Numbered from the stretch's first letter, positions 22,635 to 35,384 are shown. The stretch: DNA of 64,000 bases from Euptelea pleiosperma (GCA_035048495.1 CM068553.1:9665259-9729258); one strand, 5' to 3'. Numbers and translations are program-made. The notes: a model not told the origin generated them from the sequence alone.

Positions 22635-24290
22635 CTGCAACGGTAAAAATAGCCAATGAAACATCAAGTTGCAATAGAACAGGCACTGGAACACCAATTC
22701 TTCTAACCGGGCACAAGCATCCATATCCAACACCCCATGGTTTCAGATTTGAAACTTGTGGATTTCTTTTTCCTAATTTGGATACTACATTATTTTACAT
22801 TTACCACAGCCACAGGTTAAAAGTTCCAACCCTCGTCGCAAAAACAGCTATTTATAGAATACTGGCGGAGAGGCACGCATGATGCGCGTATCTTACACTT
22901 GTGATGATGCAACCATCACGAATTCCCAAAATACCATGGTGTAGGACTATGTCAATGAGGTCCAATTAAAGGGTCTCAATCAATAAAACATGCTCACAAA
23001 AAAAAAAAAAAAATCAACAAAACACACTTGGAACCTAATCTTAATATTATAACTTACCAACTGCATAGGCATTTTATAGTGAGATTTGGGTTCAAGCATG
23101 GACCTAATCTGGATTTATGGTCAACATAAATTCACCTGGCTAACATAAATCTATTAGTTCTGATCCAAACTTTGTGGTTCTCAACGAAATCGATTACAAA
23201 AATAGAATTAAGACAAAACAATTTGGTGAAGACATCAAATCTTACTTGCAAAAATCACGTCTTTTCCTTCTTCCTCTCTCTCCTCTTCTTTTTCTTTTTC
23301 AATTGATCAAGAAGTTGTAAACTGTTGGGAAAGTTGGTTAGTTACCAACTTCATGGTGTGCTGAATTGTCGGATTGGTGGGGCTTGTGGGGACACGCCGC
23401 AACTGATGTGTTAAGAGTTAGTAGTCTGTTCAAACTAAAATAACATGGTTCTTACTAAAAAGTGAGGTATAATTGCAATGATGTTTAAAACCGGGGGTAT
23501 AAAGAAAGTCGGCTTCAATAGCACAAAGTATAACTGTTTGGAAGGGCGCTTCACTTTATAGTATAGTATAGATATAACATTAAAGTGATATATGTTGATA
23601 ATGTTATTTGTGATCAATAGTCATAATACAAGTCATACAGCACATTATAACCTTAATATTATATGACAACATTAATTTTTAAGAGTAATGAAACAGATCC
23701 CTATTGGTAGGGGGGTGAGGTGCACCCCCTCCACAGGGAAAGATGCGTCAATCCCGTGCAAGGGCAGCTGTCCCCAAATGTGCGATGCACCTGGGCAGAT
23801 GTCCTCCTATTAGCCCTGCAAGATTAGCCGGCCTAGGACCTGCCCTGGCCCTAACAAAAAAAGGGGGAAAAAGAAAATGCATGATTCCTAGTTTTTGGAG
23901 TTCACCACGTGCGACACTCCCATGTTTAATTTCCATATTCATACAATGGAAGATGGAAACTTGGGAAATATATTTTCTTGATCAGCAATTAACAATAGTA
24001 AATCTGAGAAAAAGAAAGAAAAGAATCTTGTACCCCTTCAACGCTGGTTAAAAAGCTATGTAACAAGGACACTCCCTTTTCTAAGAATTTGCCGTGTTGG
24101 ACACATGACAACACGCCTTTCAAACGAATTTCAATTTATTCAAAAAATTTGTTTTCAGCTATTATTTGTATATGGTTTATGTAATTTTATTTTATATCAA
24201 CTTAATTTAAATACATTTTTTCTAAATTGCATATTTAACATGGATTAAGAGTACTTAAAAGATGTATTTCAGCATAAAGAATGAACTGTG
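22635..24290. other. DHDPS upstream/intron region with a possible Helitron 5' end
   Basis: On the minus strand, TCTATACTATACTATAAAG begins near 23572 and resembles the AT-rich 5' terminus of plant Helitrons. A possible matching hairpin (CGCATGATGCG) is near 22884, but no clear CTRR end follows, so the element is tentative. A pyrimidine tract at about 23255-23300 could be in the DHDPS leader. No transit-peptide exon could be assigned. Confidence 0.3.
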
Positions 24291-24298
24291 TAGATGTG

Positions 24299-24870
24299 TC
24301 AACTTATTGGATTTGTGGGGGTCAACATGTCTGACATTCTATATCCGTGTCGGACACTGATCCACTTTGACACATAATCAACGGGTACTAAGATATAAAG
24401 ATACCCAAAAGAAAAAGGGAATGGTCCCATAAAATCGATGCCCCAACAGCCAAAGACCTCAATAATCAAGGTTGGGTTGAGAGGCATCATATTCCAATTC
24501 TTCCTTAATTTTTGACAGCGCTCGCATGTTTTGCAGAAGTCATGGGTGTCCTTAAAAAGTGTGGGCCTATAAAAACCACATAACAAAATCTTCACTGTAG
24601 TCTTTTTGGCTGAAAAATGACCACCACATGCTTCAGAGTGACCAAAGGAGATGACATTCTTGTGTTTAGAATCATGCACACATCTCCTAATGATTTGATT
24701 TGGATAGTACTTGAACAAATATGGATCATTCAAGAAATTGTTGGGTCCAACCATTGGAAATTCTACCTGTAACGAGATAGTTTGCAATATCCGTAAACCA
24801 AGGCAAATGGGAGACACCAAGGAGCTGCTCAATAGAGAAAGTTTCCTTGATATGCATCGTCTCATACTAG
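24299..24870 (-). pseudogene. Ty3/gypsy integrase fragment (Athila/Tat-like)
   Basis: The minus strand reads an HHCC zinc finger (H-x3-H in HSEACGGHF, then CKTCERCQK), followed by the start of the integrase core: WGIDFMGPFPFSFGYLYILV then VDYVSKWI. These words are typical of Athila/Tat integrases. It ends abruptly, and the neighbouring fragment runs the opposite way. Confidence 0.8.
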
Positions 24871-24984
24871 TCTAGACAAGTGATCAACCACTAAATTTTC
24901 TACTCCTTTTTTATATTCAATTTGTTAGATAAAACTCTTAAGAGTAAAAGGATCCACCTAAGTAATCTAGGTTTCGCATGCTTC

Positions 24985-25480
24985 TTTTGGGTATCTTTGT
25001 ATCTTAGTAGCCATTGATTATGTGTTTAAGTGGATCGGGGTTGTTCCAAGCAAAACCAATGACCACAAAACGGTCTTGAGATTTTTAAAAGAAAATGTTT
25101 TAACGAGGTTTGGAACACCTCGAGTATTATCGATGATGGGGGTATGCACTTCTATAATCAACCTTTTGAGGCCTTAATGAAAAAGTATGAGATAACTCAT
25201 AAAATATCCAACCGGGAGATAAAGAATATTTTGCACGAGATGGTGAATCCAAATTGTAAGGATTAGTCGTTACGACTAACCGATGCACTTTGGGCTTACT
25301 AAACAGCTTTCAAAACCCCGGTTGGAATGTCACCATATCGACTAGTTTTTTGAAAGGCTAGTAACTTGCCTATGGAGTTGGAACACAAGGCTTACTGGGC
25401 GATAAAGACATCCAATTTCACTAGAGAAAAGCTTGTGAGCTCAAAAACCCGATAAAGTGTGATGGGTGGATGACCTCCAT
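24985..25480 (+). pseudogene. Ty3/gypsy integrase fragment, inverted relative to its neighbour
   Basis: The plus strand continues integrase core from overlapping sequence (ILVAIDYVFKWI, then SKTNDHKTVLRFLKENVLTRFGTPRV, written here with a frameshift) through a broken middle to ELEHKAYWAIKTSNF, the conserved late-core block. There are several stops. About 25.5-27.0 kb probably holds its 3' flank and LTR. Confidence 0.7.
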
Positions 25481-26289
25481 GAAGCAAACCCCCAAAGCTA
25501 GATGATAAGCAGGTCTTTCTAACTGACTATGGTTCAATTAGGGTCGAAGGAGGTGTCTCAACCGGATAAGGTGTATACGTATGTTGTTAAAACTGATTTA
25601 AATTTTGCTTGTATATTTACTGCAAACCCTCACGAGTCAAACTAGTCCACTAGGGGTTTAAGGGATTGCTGCATACACTAAATGCACTTGCGATGGCCTG
25701 CAAAAGTGGCAATTTCCTTTTGTTTCATTTTTGCATTTTTAATGGATCACATGGATTGCTAGAGACTAGCAATATGCTGGTTGGGGATAATTGCTTAAAA
25801 TTGCATCATTATCCTAATTCCAATAGGCATTATCGCATTTCTTTTGCATATATTTCCACATTTACATGTAAACATGTGTGTTTTCTTGACCATTGCGTAG
25901 TACGTGTTTTTCTTATCAAAATGGTGTATTCATACGTATTGACACAAGGTTTAGTGATCCTCATGCAAAGCTTTCTTTAAAAGGGATCTTATTACGTGCA
26001 TTTTCTTTTGTAGGATTCCTAAATTGATCATTCTCGAGATCTGAGAAGCTTAGATCAACTCCATGACCATGGTTACCCCAAGGAAGACCAACGCTTAAGG
26101 ATGAAGGGAAATCAAGCACTGAAGACATTCGATGGCCCAAATTCAAGTTGTGGAGGGTGATCTTGGTTTCTAAAGAAGGCAAAACGGTTTCTCTAAGGTG
26201 TTGGACAATCCTCATTTCAAGGGGTGATTGGTTACCAATTTTGTAAGGAGTAAGGACGTTCTTCAAAATGAAGGGACAAATGTAATTCT

Positions 26290-26650
26290 CCAAATGGTAG
26301 ACTTTTGGAAGAAAAGGGGGACAACTACCGAAAAAATGAGGACGTACAAGTGATGGACAGTCTGATTTCAGATGGAGGGCTGCTTTGACATCAAAAAGTG
26401 GACGTCTTTAGTTTCTACAAAAGAGCATGGACGGTCTTGATTCATCAAAAAGGCATATGGAATGTGTTGGACGGTGGTGACAAACAATTTTTGAATTAAA
26501 AAAAATGGTTAAGATTTTGGAAACATTAGAGGTGATATTAGGAAAAGACAAAAATGTAAGCATGTGCTGAACGGTCATCACTTTCTAATGGGTTGGACAG
26601 TTTCCAAATAAAATAAATGGTGGTATTGGTAAAGTGCAAGACGTTTTTCG
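26290..26650 (+). repeat. Arm 1 of a large inverted repeat (LTR-like)
   Basis: Words such as GGACGTACAAGTGATG, GCTGCTTTGACATCAAAAAG and CATCACTTTCTAATGGGTT recur in reverse complement at 28450-28990. The sequence follows the plus-strand integrase fragment, so it is probably an LTR. Confidence 0.6.
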
Positions 26651-26999
26651 CAACAGTTTGACCAAGGTGTGGAGGTAATATTGGTTTTTACTAAAAGTCA
26701 ATGGATGATGTGGCACAAAGAGATGGACAACGGATTTTGAGAACCAATGGTAGTTTGTTAAAAAGGATAGTTTATTGAAGATAATATTTTCTAAAAGGAA
26801 AATTGATACTAAATGGTGGACCAATATATGAGACGTTTTTAGCATTTAGCAAAAGGAACGGACGTGTTGGGTTTCGCAAGGAAAGGAATGGACGATTTTC
26901 AAAGAGGAAGGGTGGTTTTGGAAAAGTTGGATGTCTATCTCTCTCTTTGCTAGGCTAGACATCCTAGCCTATAAAGAGGACTCTTTGAGGAGTTATTTT

Positions 27000-27222
27000 G
27001 TTTCTTTTGGGGATCTCTGATCAGACTGGTGGAACAGCCCTTGGACAACAGCCATATCAGATCTCGTTTGTGCTGGATATGTGGAGCATCCCAAGCCTAC
27101 TGCTGCTAGACTTCTCATCCCTTCCACTTTTGCTTTTTTGCTTTCTCGTTGTAATGCTTAACAGGCCATTAAAGAGTATGACAAACTCAATAACGACCAG
27201 CTAAAACTTATCAAAAAAAATA
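27000..27222 (+). mobile_element. Probable LINE 3' tail
   Basis: A 3'-UTR-like, T/C-rich stretch ends AACTTATCAAAAAAAA, the same tail as at 279-292. No RT homology remains. Confidence 0.4.
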
Positions 27223-27543
27223 ATGACCAGCTAAACACCTTTTTTAAGACTAGAGGTGAAGCCTAGTTACCCCTTTATGATTATCAATTTGGGATTTATT
27301 GTTAATTGATTTTTAGTAGAGAATATTTATTTGTTGGAAAGATTATAAGTTCTCTTGATTTATCATGATCAATTGATATGGTGAATGCTAGAGATCCCAT
27401 ATGGCTTATAATTTGTTTTTGGCTGATTAATTATCTCTAATTTACTTTTCCTATAGTGGATTTGTTTATTGGATTTTATTGTTAAATATTCCGATCAAAA
27501 TAAATTACTATTTGTCATCTAATTGAGGATGAGTTGATTAGAT

Positions 27544-28342
27544 CAGTGTTTTAAAAACCGGACCGGACCGACAGTCCGACCAGGTCCAACCGGATTTTTG
27601 ACAAAATTCGGTCCAGTTCAAATTAAACTGATTATTTCAGAGAACCGAATGTTATTTCAAAACCGATGGGCAGACAGTTGAACCGACCAAACCGATGGTT
27701 CTCAAAATTGAAAATGAAGAACACGTTGAATCAAAAGGTATTTTGTTTGAGAAATTTTTCAGAAATAAATGACGATTCCTTGAAATGGGGCTCAATTGAA
27801 TCAGATAGGATTGATGGCACTTGTTTAAGCAAAAATCAATTATCACTAACTTAGATTCTTCTTTCCTTCTTCATTTTTTTCTAAAATGAGGGTTTCATGA
27901 GGGACTCCTCTGGCAACGAGAGACTTGCAGATAACGAAGATCGCGTAGCCAGACGTTTTGCTCCCTTCGCTTGCCAGATTTGCCTCATCAGCAAGATTAA
28001 TGACTGTCAAGATGCTGACTTGCTTGTTGTTTTCCCAACAAAATCCCTAAACACCATTAAAATGAAGAAGCAAAAGCCTTGTCGAAACCCTAAGATCTCT
28101 ATTTTTCTTTTCGTTGTTGGACTTCAAGAAAGGTCATTCTTCTATTTGTTGTGGAAGTTGTAAGAGAGAGAAAAAGATGTGGGGGCTGGATTTCCCTAAA
28201 ACGAAGGTAATGAGCTTTCGTGTTGGAAAAGGAAAGAGATTTGACACATAACTGGTTGGACCGAATTGAACCAGGTCCGGCCGTGGTTCAACCGAAATGA
28301 CAAAAAATTGGTTGGATCATCAGTTCGGTTTTAAAAACATTG
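27544..28342. mobile_element. 799-bp hAT-like element with perfect 8-bp target duplication
   Basis: GATTAGAT occurs at 27536-27543 and 28343-28350. Termini are CAGTGTTTTAAAAACCGG and, at the right, a GGTTTTAAAAACATTG-type end, with CCGGTCC-rich subterminal sequence on both sides. An 88-codon frame (27897-28163, MRDSSGNERLADNEDRV...) lies inside, with no recognised domain; it may be a captured segment or chance. Confidence 0.8.
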
Positions 28343-28379
28343 GATTAGATGGTTATGTCGACCTCTAAGCATCCTAATT

Positions 28380-28438
28380 GTAATCTCCTATTTCTTCGGC
28401 TATTTGGCTCTTTATAAAATCTTATAGTTATCAAAAAA
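28380..28438 (+). mobile_element. Short LINE-like 3' tail
   Basis: A T/C-rich stretch ends TATAGTTATCAAAAAAAA, matching the LINE tail motif. It lies between the hAT-like element and arm 2 of the inverted repeat. Confidence 0.35.
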
Positions 28439-28449
28439 AATGTGTTCGC

Positions 28450-28990
28450 TTGAGATGCCAAAAACATCTTGCAATTTTGCCAATACCACCATGTCCTTTA
28501 TTTGGAAACTATCCAACCCATTAGAAAGTGATGATCGTCCAGCACATGCTTGCCTTTTTGTCTTTTCCTAATACCACCTCTCTTGTTTCCAAAATGTTAA
28601 CCTTGTTTCTTTTTAATTCCAAAATTGTTTGTCACAAGACTCTGGTATACCAATCTAAATCTTTGAAGTCAGCCCATCCGAATTGCTTTACTAAAATATA
28701 AATTACCTTTTTTAATGGAAAATCTCTCCTTTCCCTTTTGTCTTTTTATGGATTTCCATTCAGCCACCAACATCCATCCTTCTTTTGGAATACAAGACCA
28801 CTTGTGTATTTTAGCGTCCATCTCTATTTGGAAACCATCCATATCCCTTTGATGAAGCAAGACCGTCCATGCTCTTTTGTAGAAACTAAAGACGTCCACT
28901 TTTTGATGTCAAAGCAGCCCTCCATTTGAAATCAGACCTTACATCACTTGTACGTCCTCATCTTTTGGGTAGATGTCCTCCTTTTCTTCC
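28450..28990 (-). repeat. Arm 2 of a large inverted repeat (LTR-like)
   Basis: Reverse complement of 26290-26650 with insertions (about 28640-28860). The two arms are about 1.8 kb apart and flank the hAT-like element and two LINE-like tails. Confidence 0.6.
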
Positions 28991-28999
28991 AAAGTAATG

Positions 29000-31900
29000 G
29001 CTCCAAGAAAAGAAACCATTGTTTCTAGTTACCACCTTCCCTGATAGGGATAACTTCTTATACACCTTTAATTTAAACACAACCAAATAGACGAGAGTTT
29101 AAACAACAGTCTGCCATATTGGAGGTTGCAAGAACAAAAAGGTGGATGAAGATACCTCTATTTGTTACCCAAACACAACAGCATGTCCAAAACTTCAACA
29201 TTTACAGTAAACATTTTCAAGACAAACCTTATATTTATGTTTTTATTTTTTGGGGTGGGCATTTTCAGACAAACGTATAACCCATACACTGCCTATAAGA
29301 ATGAAGAGGGTTGGTGAAGGTCCTGGGGTATACTTGTCGAGCTTATTTTCTCTTTCTAATTTTGGGTGTGAACAAGTATGATGCAAAATGTGTGAGGGGC
29401 ATTCTGATCGACCATATTTTGTTTTACACATTTACGGAAAAGTGCATTTGCATGGAGTACAAGTGTAATTTGGTTACTTCCATCTCTTGTCATTAAGTCT
29501 CCAAATGTGAATTGAGCTTCGAACTTATAGAAAATTAAATAAATAAATAGGTTGTTTGAGTTTCACTTTTTGAATCAAAAAGGAGATTCAGATATATTAA
29601 TTTTTGTATAGATTATTCATATCCTGTAGTAGAGGGTTCCCACCAACCTCTACCTCTATGTTACTCTTGATCTTCATGCTCTTCTTTCTAAAACTTCCCT
29701 GTCAAGCTCTATTAAGATGCTATGCTACCTATCATAAAAGAAAGCTCTATTAAGATGCTACGCTACCTACCATAAAAAATGATGCTATGCTATGTAGAGT
29801 TCATTTATTGCTCATATTCTTTTAGACCTGGGAATGCTCTTTCTCTAAATCTAAGTTCTGGGAAAAGTAGGTGAGAGAATATAACATGTTCTATAAACTC
29901 TTTCGAGAAAGTCAAATCAAATCTAAGGTGCAAACCTGTCCCCACATAGTAGCATACTTACAAACAAAACTATAACATGAGAACGTCTGTCAATAAAAGC
30001 ATGCACAGTTTAAACAATCATGACCAAGCACGGATGCATCAATTTATAGAATCCTACAATAGCATACCTATTTTTGACCTCAAGACTGCGCATTGGGAGA
30101 TGGAAATTAGGGATGACGGCAGCTTCTGGAGATCTCCATCTTCCATTCCTCCTGCTTATAGCAAAAGAGACATTAGTATAGCAAATCATGCAACAGAGGT
30201 TGTTGCGGAAAGCAGACAGAGCATTTTGCAGATTTACAACTGCAAGCATTTGGCTGGTTTTTGCGCCTTGTCATTTCAGAAAAGAAACGCAGCATACTTC
30301 ATTTGCATTTATGTAAATGCATGCACAAAATATCCAATGGTAGCAAAATTTAAATAAATAATAAAATAAAGACAGCAATAGCGTATACTAGAAAAGTCAG
30401 AAACATAAAGGAATGTATTTGATTTATTTGAGGGGATATTCATAGAGATTCCAAATTGAAGACCAATTCTTATTCCGTTCAAAAACTCGCTCCATTTAAA
30501 GCTATGCCATTGTCCAAGACATAAAGTAAATGTCCTGAGATATTGGAGAATACAAACCATGAATTCAAAATATGATCAATTTCAAATCATACAAACCGGC
30601 CTTCTAGAATTTTGGTACTCTTGATATACAATTCATCCATTTACATGACAATATTATTTAATGAAGTGTATGATTGAGTCCCTCTAAATGTTATCATTTA
30701 TTGCAATTGAGACATAATCCTATATTATTATGGTTACGATTGGCTTTAATATGGGTTTTTTCATACTTTTGGTTGGCTTCATAGGGGACAGGAGATGTGC
30801 AAAACACAAATCAGACCCATTGGTTAATTTCCTGAAAGTTGTCAAAAAATTGCTGAGGAGCACCAATTGGCACTTGCATTCAGCCATCCAATAGAGTTTA
30901 TAGTCCCTCAAAGTGCAAATCATCAAAACTATGGAACACTAGCAATGAGGTTGACACCAGTTCGTAAAGTGAGACCTCTTGTCAGCATGATATTACCAAG
31001 TCCACAAATGCAAAATGACTTTCCCAAATCATTACAAGAATGAATTGGATAACCCCACCAGGGCCCACAGTACCACCAAGATCAGGGAGAGCTTGCAACT
31101 ACCACCAGAGTTTAGCTTTAGCTATTCCCTGACAAAACCTCCCAATTACCATGAGATCAGGGCATAGGAGGTGTGTAGGACCTGTGGCAACCCATCTGAT
31201 CTGCACATATCTAGTTTGTGTGACCCTAAAACATGGTTTAAGGATGGTACAGTCCTCCAAGAGAACTCATTTATTCACTCACTGAGGAGATCTTTGCATT
31301 GGGTCTTTCTTATGTTGAAACTGTAGGGGGAAATGCAAGTCAAACAAGCACCTCGTTCTCATTTCTGAACACGGTCCACTTGTCAAGAAAATTAAACTGA
31401 TATAAGTACTAAATACAAAAAAAAGAAAGGAAGTCATGGAGAAAGGAAAGATATTCAGAAGTTTCGAGGCAAGAAGTCATTCCTACACCTGAAGAGCTCA
31501 CAGTGAGTAACCAACAGGGATATCCAGCTAATTACAGATCAGCACAAGCTCAATGCTCTTGTAAGGAGCCAAAACCCAAGAAGGCACATGGTTTTACTTC
31601 TTACCGATCTAAATATCTTTAAAAAAAAAAGGATATCTGTACAATTCCTCCAATAAATATTAAATTAGACCAAATGAATCAAAAAGAATACCCCAGTCTA
31701 TCAAACCTAATGACTGCTATCCACCCAACAAAAAGTTTTCCTTCTTTTCATATTTGGTTCTAAGTGTGAAGAGTCATGATTAAACTATAAAATCATGATT
31801 CTCAAACCCCAGTGTCCTATAGAAAACTTGTACCGTGTGTGCAGGTTCATTAGTGCAAGGTCCCTCCCACTCTAGGCCTACAACCAACTCCAATTTCAAA

Positions 31901-32019
31901 AGCGCATCCTTTGCTGGTACCTCTCCCCTCTATACAAGAAGCATCTTATGACCCATCTTAGATTATTAATGGTAGCAATTTTATCGGATCATTGGAAAAT
32001 GACTCAAATCACGATCCAT
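29000..32019. other. About 3 kb with no gene recognised
   Basis: I see no exon chain, TE terminus or RNA gene I can support. The longest frame, 126 codons at 29977-30357 (+), has no recognisable domain and no clear start context. A direct repeat of AAAGCTCTATTAAGATGCTA lies at about 29704-29765. The region may be intron of a gene I cannot see. Confidence 0.4.
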
Positions 32020-32327
32020 TTTGATTTGTGGAGAATTCATGACGGTTTAGTTAAACACACCGTGACGTAGCGGAAGCGTGAAGTTAATCACGAAAGTGAA
32101 CTGGGAAGAAGAACAGTTGAAATCAATGGAGGTTTTATAGTTAGGGTTAGGTTAGAGTAAGAGATGAGAGAAGAGAGAACAAGGGAGAGAGAAGGATGTC
32201 ATTGTGTTGGTCACAATGACTTCATAAATCTTATTTATATAAAGGGGCATTACAAAAGACAAGTATACCCCTCACATAAAGGGATATTTACAAAACAGTA
32301 AAAATACGTATATGATAACACTCCCCC

Positions 32328-33628
32328 TCAAGTTGGTGCATAGATATCTCTCATGCCTAACTTGCATAAACATCTGTGAAGTCGCCAACTAGGAACTCCT
32401 TTCGTGAAGACATCGACTACTTGCTCATCGATCTTCACAAACGGAGTCCAAACTTCTCCAGATACGATCTTCTCCCGAATGAAGTGGCGGTCCACTTCAA
32501 TAGGCTTGGCACGGTCATGTTGTACTGGATTGTGAGCAATGCTGATAGCAGCCTTGTTATCGCAATACAAACTCACGGATCCCAACACCGGAAAGTCAAG
32601 CTGAGCAACCAACATCTTCAACCGGAGCATCTCACACAACCATGGGCCATTGCCCTAAATTCTGCCTTTGCACTGGATCTGGCAACCACAGGTTGCTTCT
32701 TGCTCCTCCGGGTAACCAAGTTACCACCTACAAAGGTGCAGTAGCCTGAGGTAGATCTCCTATCATCCTTGGCACCAGCCCAGTCTGCATCAGTGTATGA
32801 CTCTACTCTCATGTGATCATTCTTCTTGAAAAGAAGTCCTCGTCCAGGGGCAGACTTGAGATATCACAATATCTTGTGTGCCGCTTCTAAGTGAATCTCC
32901 CTAGGCGAATGCATATACTGACTGATAACGCTGACTGCATAAGCGATGTCTGGGCGAGTCAAGGAGAGGTAGATCAACCTCCCAACCAATCTCTGAAAAC
33001 TCCCCGCATCCTTTAAATGCGAACTGCACGAGTCGGCCAACTGGTGGTTCTGCTCTATGGGAGTCTCTACTGGCTTAACTCCCAGCTTACCAAAGTCCTT
33101 CAATAGATCTAGGACGTACTTCCTTTGTGAGATAAAGATCCTTTGGTTGGATCTTGCAACCTCTATGCCAAGAAAGTACTTGAGAAGTCCCAGATCCTTG
33201 GTCTCAAATTCCCCTGCTAGATGCTTCTTGAGCTTGGTCACTTCTTGTGCATCATTCCCTGTCAGAATGATGTCATCCACGTAGACGATAAGGACAGTAG
33301 TACTCTTCCCTAGATGCTTCACAAATAAAGTGTGATCGGCTTGGCTTTGAGTATATCCAAACTTCTTCACTGCTAGAGTGAACCTCTCGAACCAAGCTCT
33401 AGGAGATTGTTTAAGCTCATAGAGGGCTTTCCGCAGTCGACACACCTTGCTGCCATCCCCTGGGGGGGTGAATCCTGGAGGAGGTACCATATAGACTTCT
33501 TCATGCAGATCACCATGAAGAAAAGCATTCTTCACATCCAGCTGATGCAAATGCCACGCTTGGTTTGCTGCTAATGACCACAACACCCTGATAGAGTTCA
33601 TCTTCGCCACAGGTGCAAAGGTCTCCAC
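32328..33628 (-). pseudogene. Copia reverse transcriptase and RNase H
   Basis: The RT frame, 254 codons at 32864-33628, is open: METFAPVAKMNSIRVL, then HQLDVKNAFLHGDL, LRKALYELKQSPRAWFE and the active-site block LIVYVDDIILTGND. After a stop near 32860, RNase H continues in 32618-32812 (SYTDADWAGAKDDRRSTSGY) and 32328-32639 (LYCDNKAAISIAHNP, then DVFTKGVPSWRL). Translation from the first Met would lack everything upstream of RT, so it depends on other copies if it moves at all. Confidence 0.9.
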
Positions 33629-34291
33629 GTAGTCAATCCCATAGGTCAGAAAAAAGAAACATAAATGGGATTTAAGTGCTGGTTAACCTTGCAGCCACTA
33701 AAAGAGACTCAACAAGGAGTTTAGAGTTAACTCTAGGGTGAAAGAAACTTCACAGAAGCCCAAATCTTTCAGAGAAGCCACCGAGGAGCATGAGGGGTAT
33801 AAGAATCCTCCTATTTGAATCAAAAAAGGATGGAAGAGCATATAGGAAAGGCAAATATATGTAGAACTATTGAAATCACAGTCCAAGGGGCACACTATTG
33901 CCGCTGGTGGTAATAGATGGAGGGAAAGAACTCCATAAAACTCGCAATACCCAATCAACTATCCCATGGGTATATTCGATGCCTTCCTTGGTTTGTATAG
34001 GACCAAAACGAATGGAGAAAACCCCTCACATATCAAGAAACAAGCTGGTTTACAAACCCATTAAACTTGACATTTTAGAGAAGAATGGCCAGAAAACAAC
34101 CAAGATAGCCCCAAAAAATACCCAAAAAACAGAGAAAAATAGGATCTATCTAATGATGAAGGTTTTGGCAAACCTCATTTTTCGTGTCCATAAAGCTGAT
34201 GACGTCAGCCGTACGGTCTGATGACGTCAGCGGACGTCAGGTTGCCTCTGGTTTGTCTTCAAATGTGCTCCGGCAAGCTTCCACAGCAGAT

Positions 34292-34304
34292 GGCTCTGAT
34301 ACCA
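34292..34304 (-). other. Primer-binding site of the copia element
   Basis: The minus strand reads TGGTATCAGAGCC, the initiator tRNA-Met complement, directly against the LTR edge. Confidence 0.9.
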
Positions 34305-35384
34305 AGTTGAAATCAATGGAGGTTTTATAGTTAGGGTTAGGTTAGAGTAAGAGAGGAGAGAAGAGAGAACAGGAGAGAGAGAAGGATGTCATTGTGTTTG
34401 TCACAATGACTCCATAAATCTTATTTATATAAAGGGTGCATTACAAAAGACAAGTATACCCCTCACATAAAGGGATATTTACATAACAGTAAAAATACGT
34501 ATAAAATACGTATCTGATAACAAGAACAACATCTTCAACCAGAAACAAACCTTGAATACACAAGGAAAAGAGTAAAAGAAGACTTAAACAATAATTTCAT
34601 TACTACTTTTCTTCCAACTACAACCCTCTTAAATAGGGCAAATCAGTAAAGAAAATTAGAAACTTACTAAAAGTCTAAAACTACAAAAATAGGAAAAATT
34701 ACAAAAAAAAAAAAAAAAATAGAAATTCATACTAAGACTAGAATGGAGAGTCGCCGATCTTAGAAACACATCAGAATCGACGGGAGTGATTCTGACTTCC
34801 ACGGCTCAAGTTATTGCTAAAACAAGATTCTCCAAAATAATCAAAATGTCGTTTTGACCCACTAAATGATGGAATTTGATCAAAATTAGGCGTACATCAT
34901 GAGCGAAGCTGATGACTTTCGAAGACCTCGTCGTTTCCTTTCAAAGAAGTCCGGTCCCGTGCAATTCTAACACTAAAAACAATTACGTTAATGCCCATTG
35001 CGTTCTTTTTAGCATCGTTTGGACTGTTGACGATCCAAACGCCCAATGAACTCCTCTGTTGCGTGTTCTACATCACACCGTCAATAGACATGGTTCCAAG
35101 CATGCCTCTTAAGAGAAGGATATATGTTTGATTTGTGGAGAATTTGCGCAACTAGAAAAGAATTTCATAACCAATCTTCTGGTTGGACCCAATATCTATC
35201 AATTTTGAGAGGATATATGTTTTGAAAGTTAAGAAATTTTTATAATTTTCTGTCTCTCCACATTTCACTCCTACAAAGAAAAAACCTTAATTCTCTTTGT
35301 CGAATACAAATCAAAGTCACAAGCTAATAATTGAACAAATTCTAGGTAGCACTAGGAAAGTTTAGCCCATCTACTTTAAATGTT

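Larger units (their letters stand above)
32115..34522 (-). mobile_element. Internally deleted Ty1/copia element
   Basis: LTRs at 32115-32320 and 34305-34522 (206 and 218 bp; a 12-bp tandem duplication accounts for the difference, and few substitutions remain) are flanked by AGAAC at 32110-32114 and 34523-34527, a perfect 5-bp duplication. In element orientation the LTR starts TGTTATC and ends in CT, a known non-canonical ending. A primer site (TGGTATCAGAGCC) is at 34292-34304 and a purine tract at 32321-32332. Only RT and RNase H remain; gag, protease and integrase are missing. Confidence 0.9.
32040..35083. mobile_element. Probable solo LTR interrupted by a copia element
   Basis: TGACGGTTTAG at the left and CACACCGTCA at the right give TG...CA ends with a short inverted repeat. 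About 77 bp lies before the copia insertion and about 560 bp after it. TTTGATTTGTGGAGAATT is repeated at 32020-32037 and 35127-35144 but is not flush with both ends, so the boundary and mechanism are unsure. Confidence 0.4.

Noticed and set aside
21986..22646. Plus-strand frames opposite DHDPS
   Set aside because: They are shadows of a strongly conserved minus-strand enzyme exon.
29977..30357. 126-codon plus-strand frame as a gene
   Set aside because: No recognisable domain, no splice or promoter context, and ordinary AT-rich composition. An overlapping frame of similar quality lies on the other strand.
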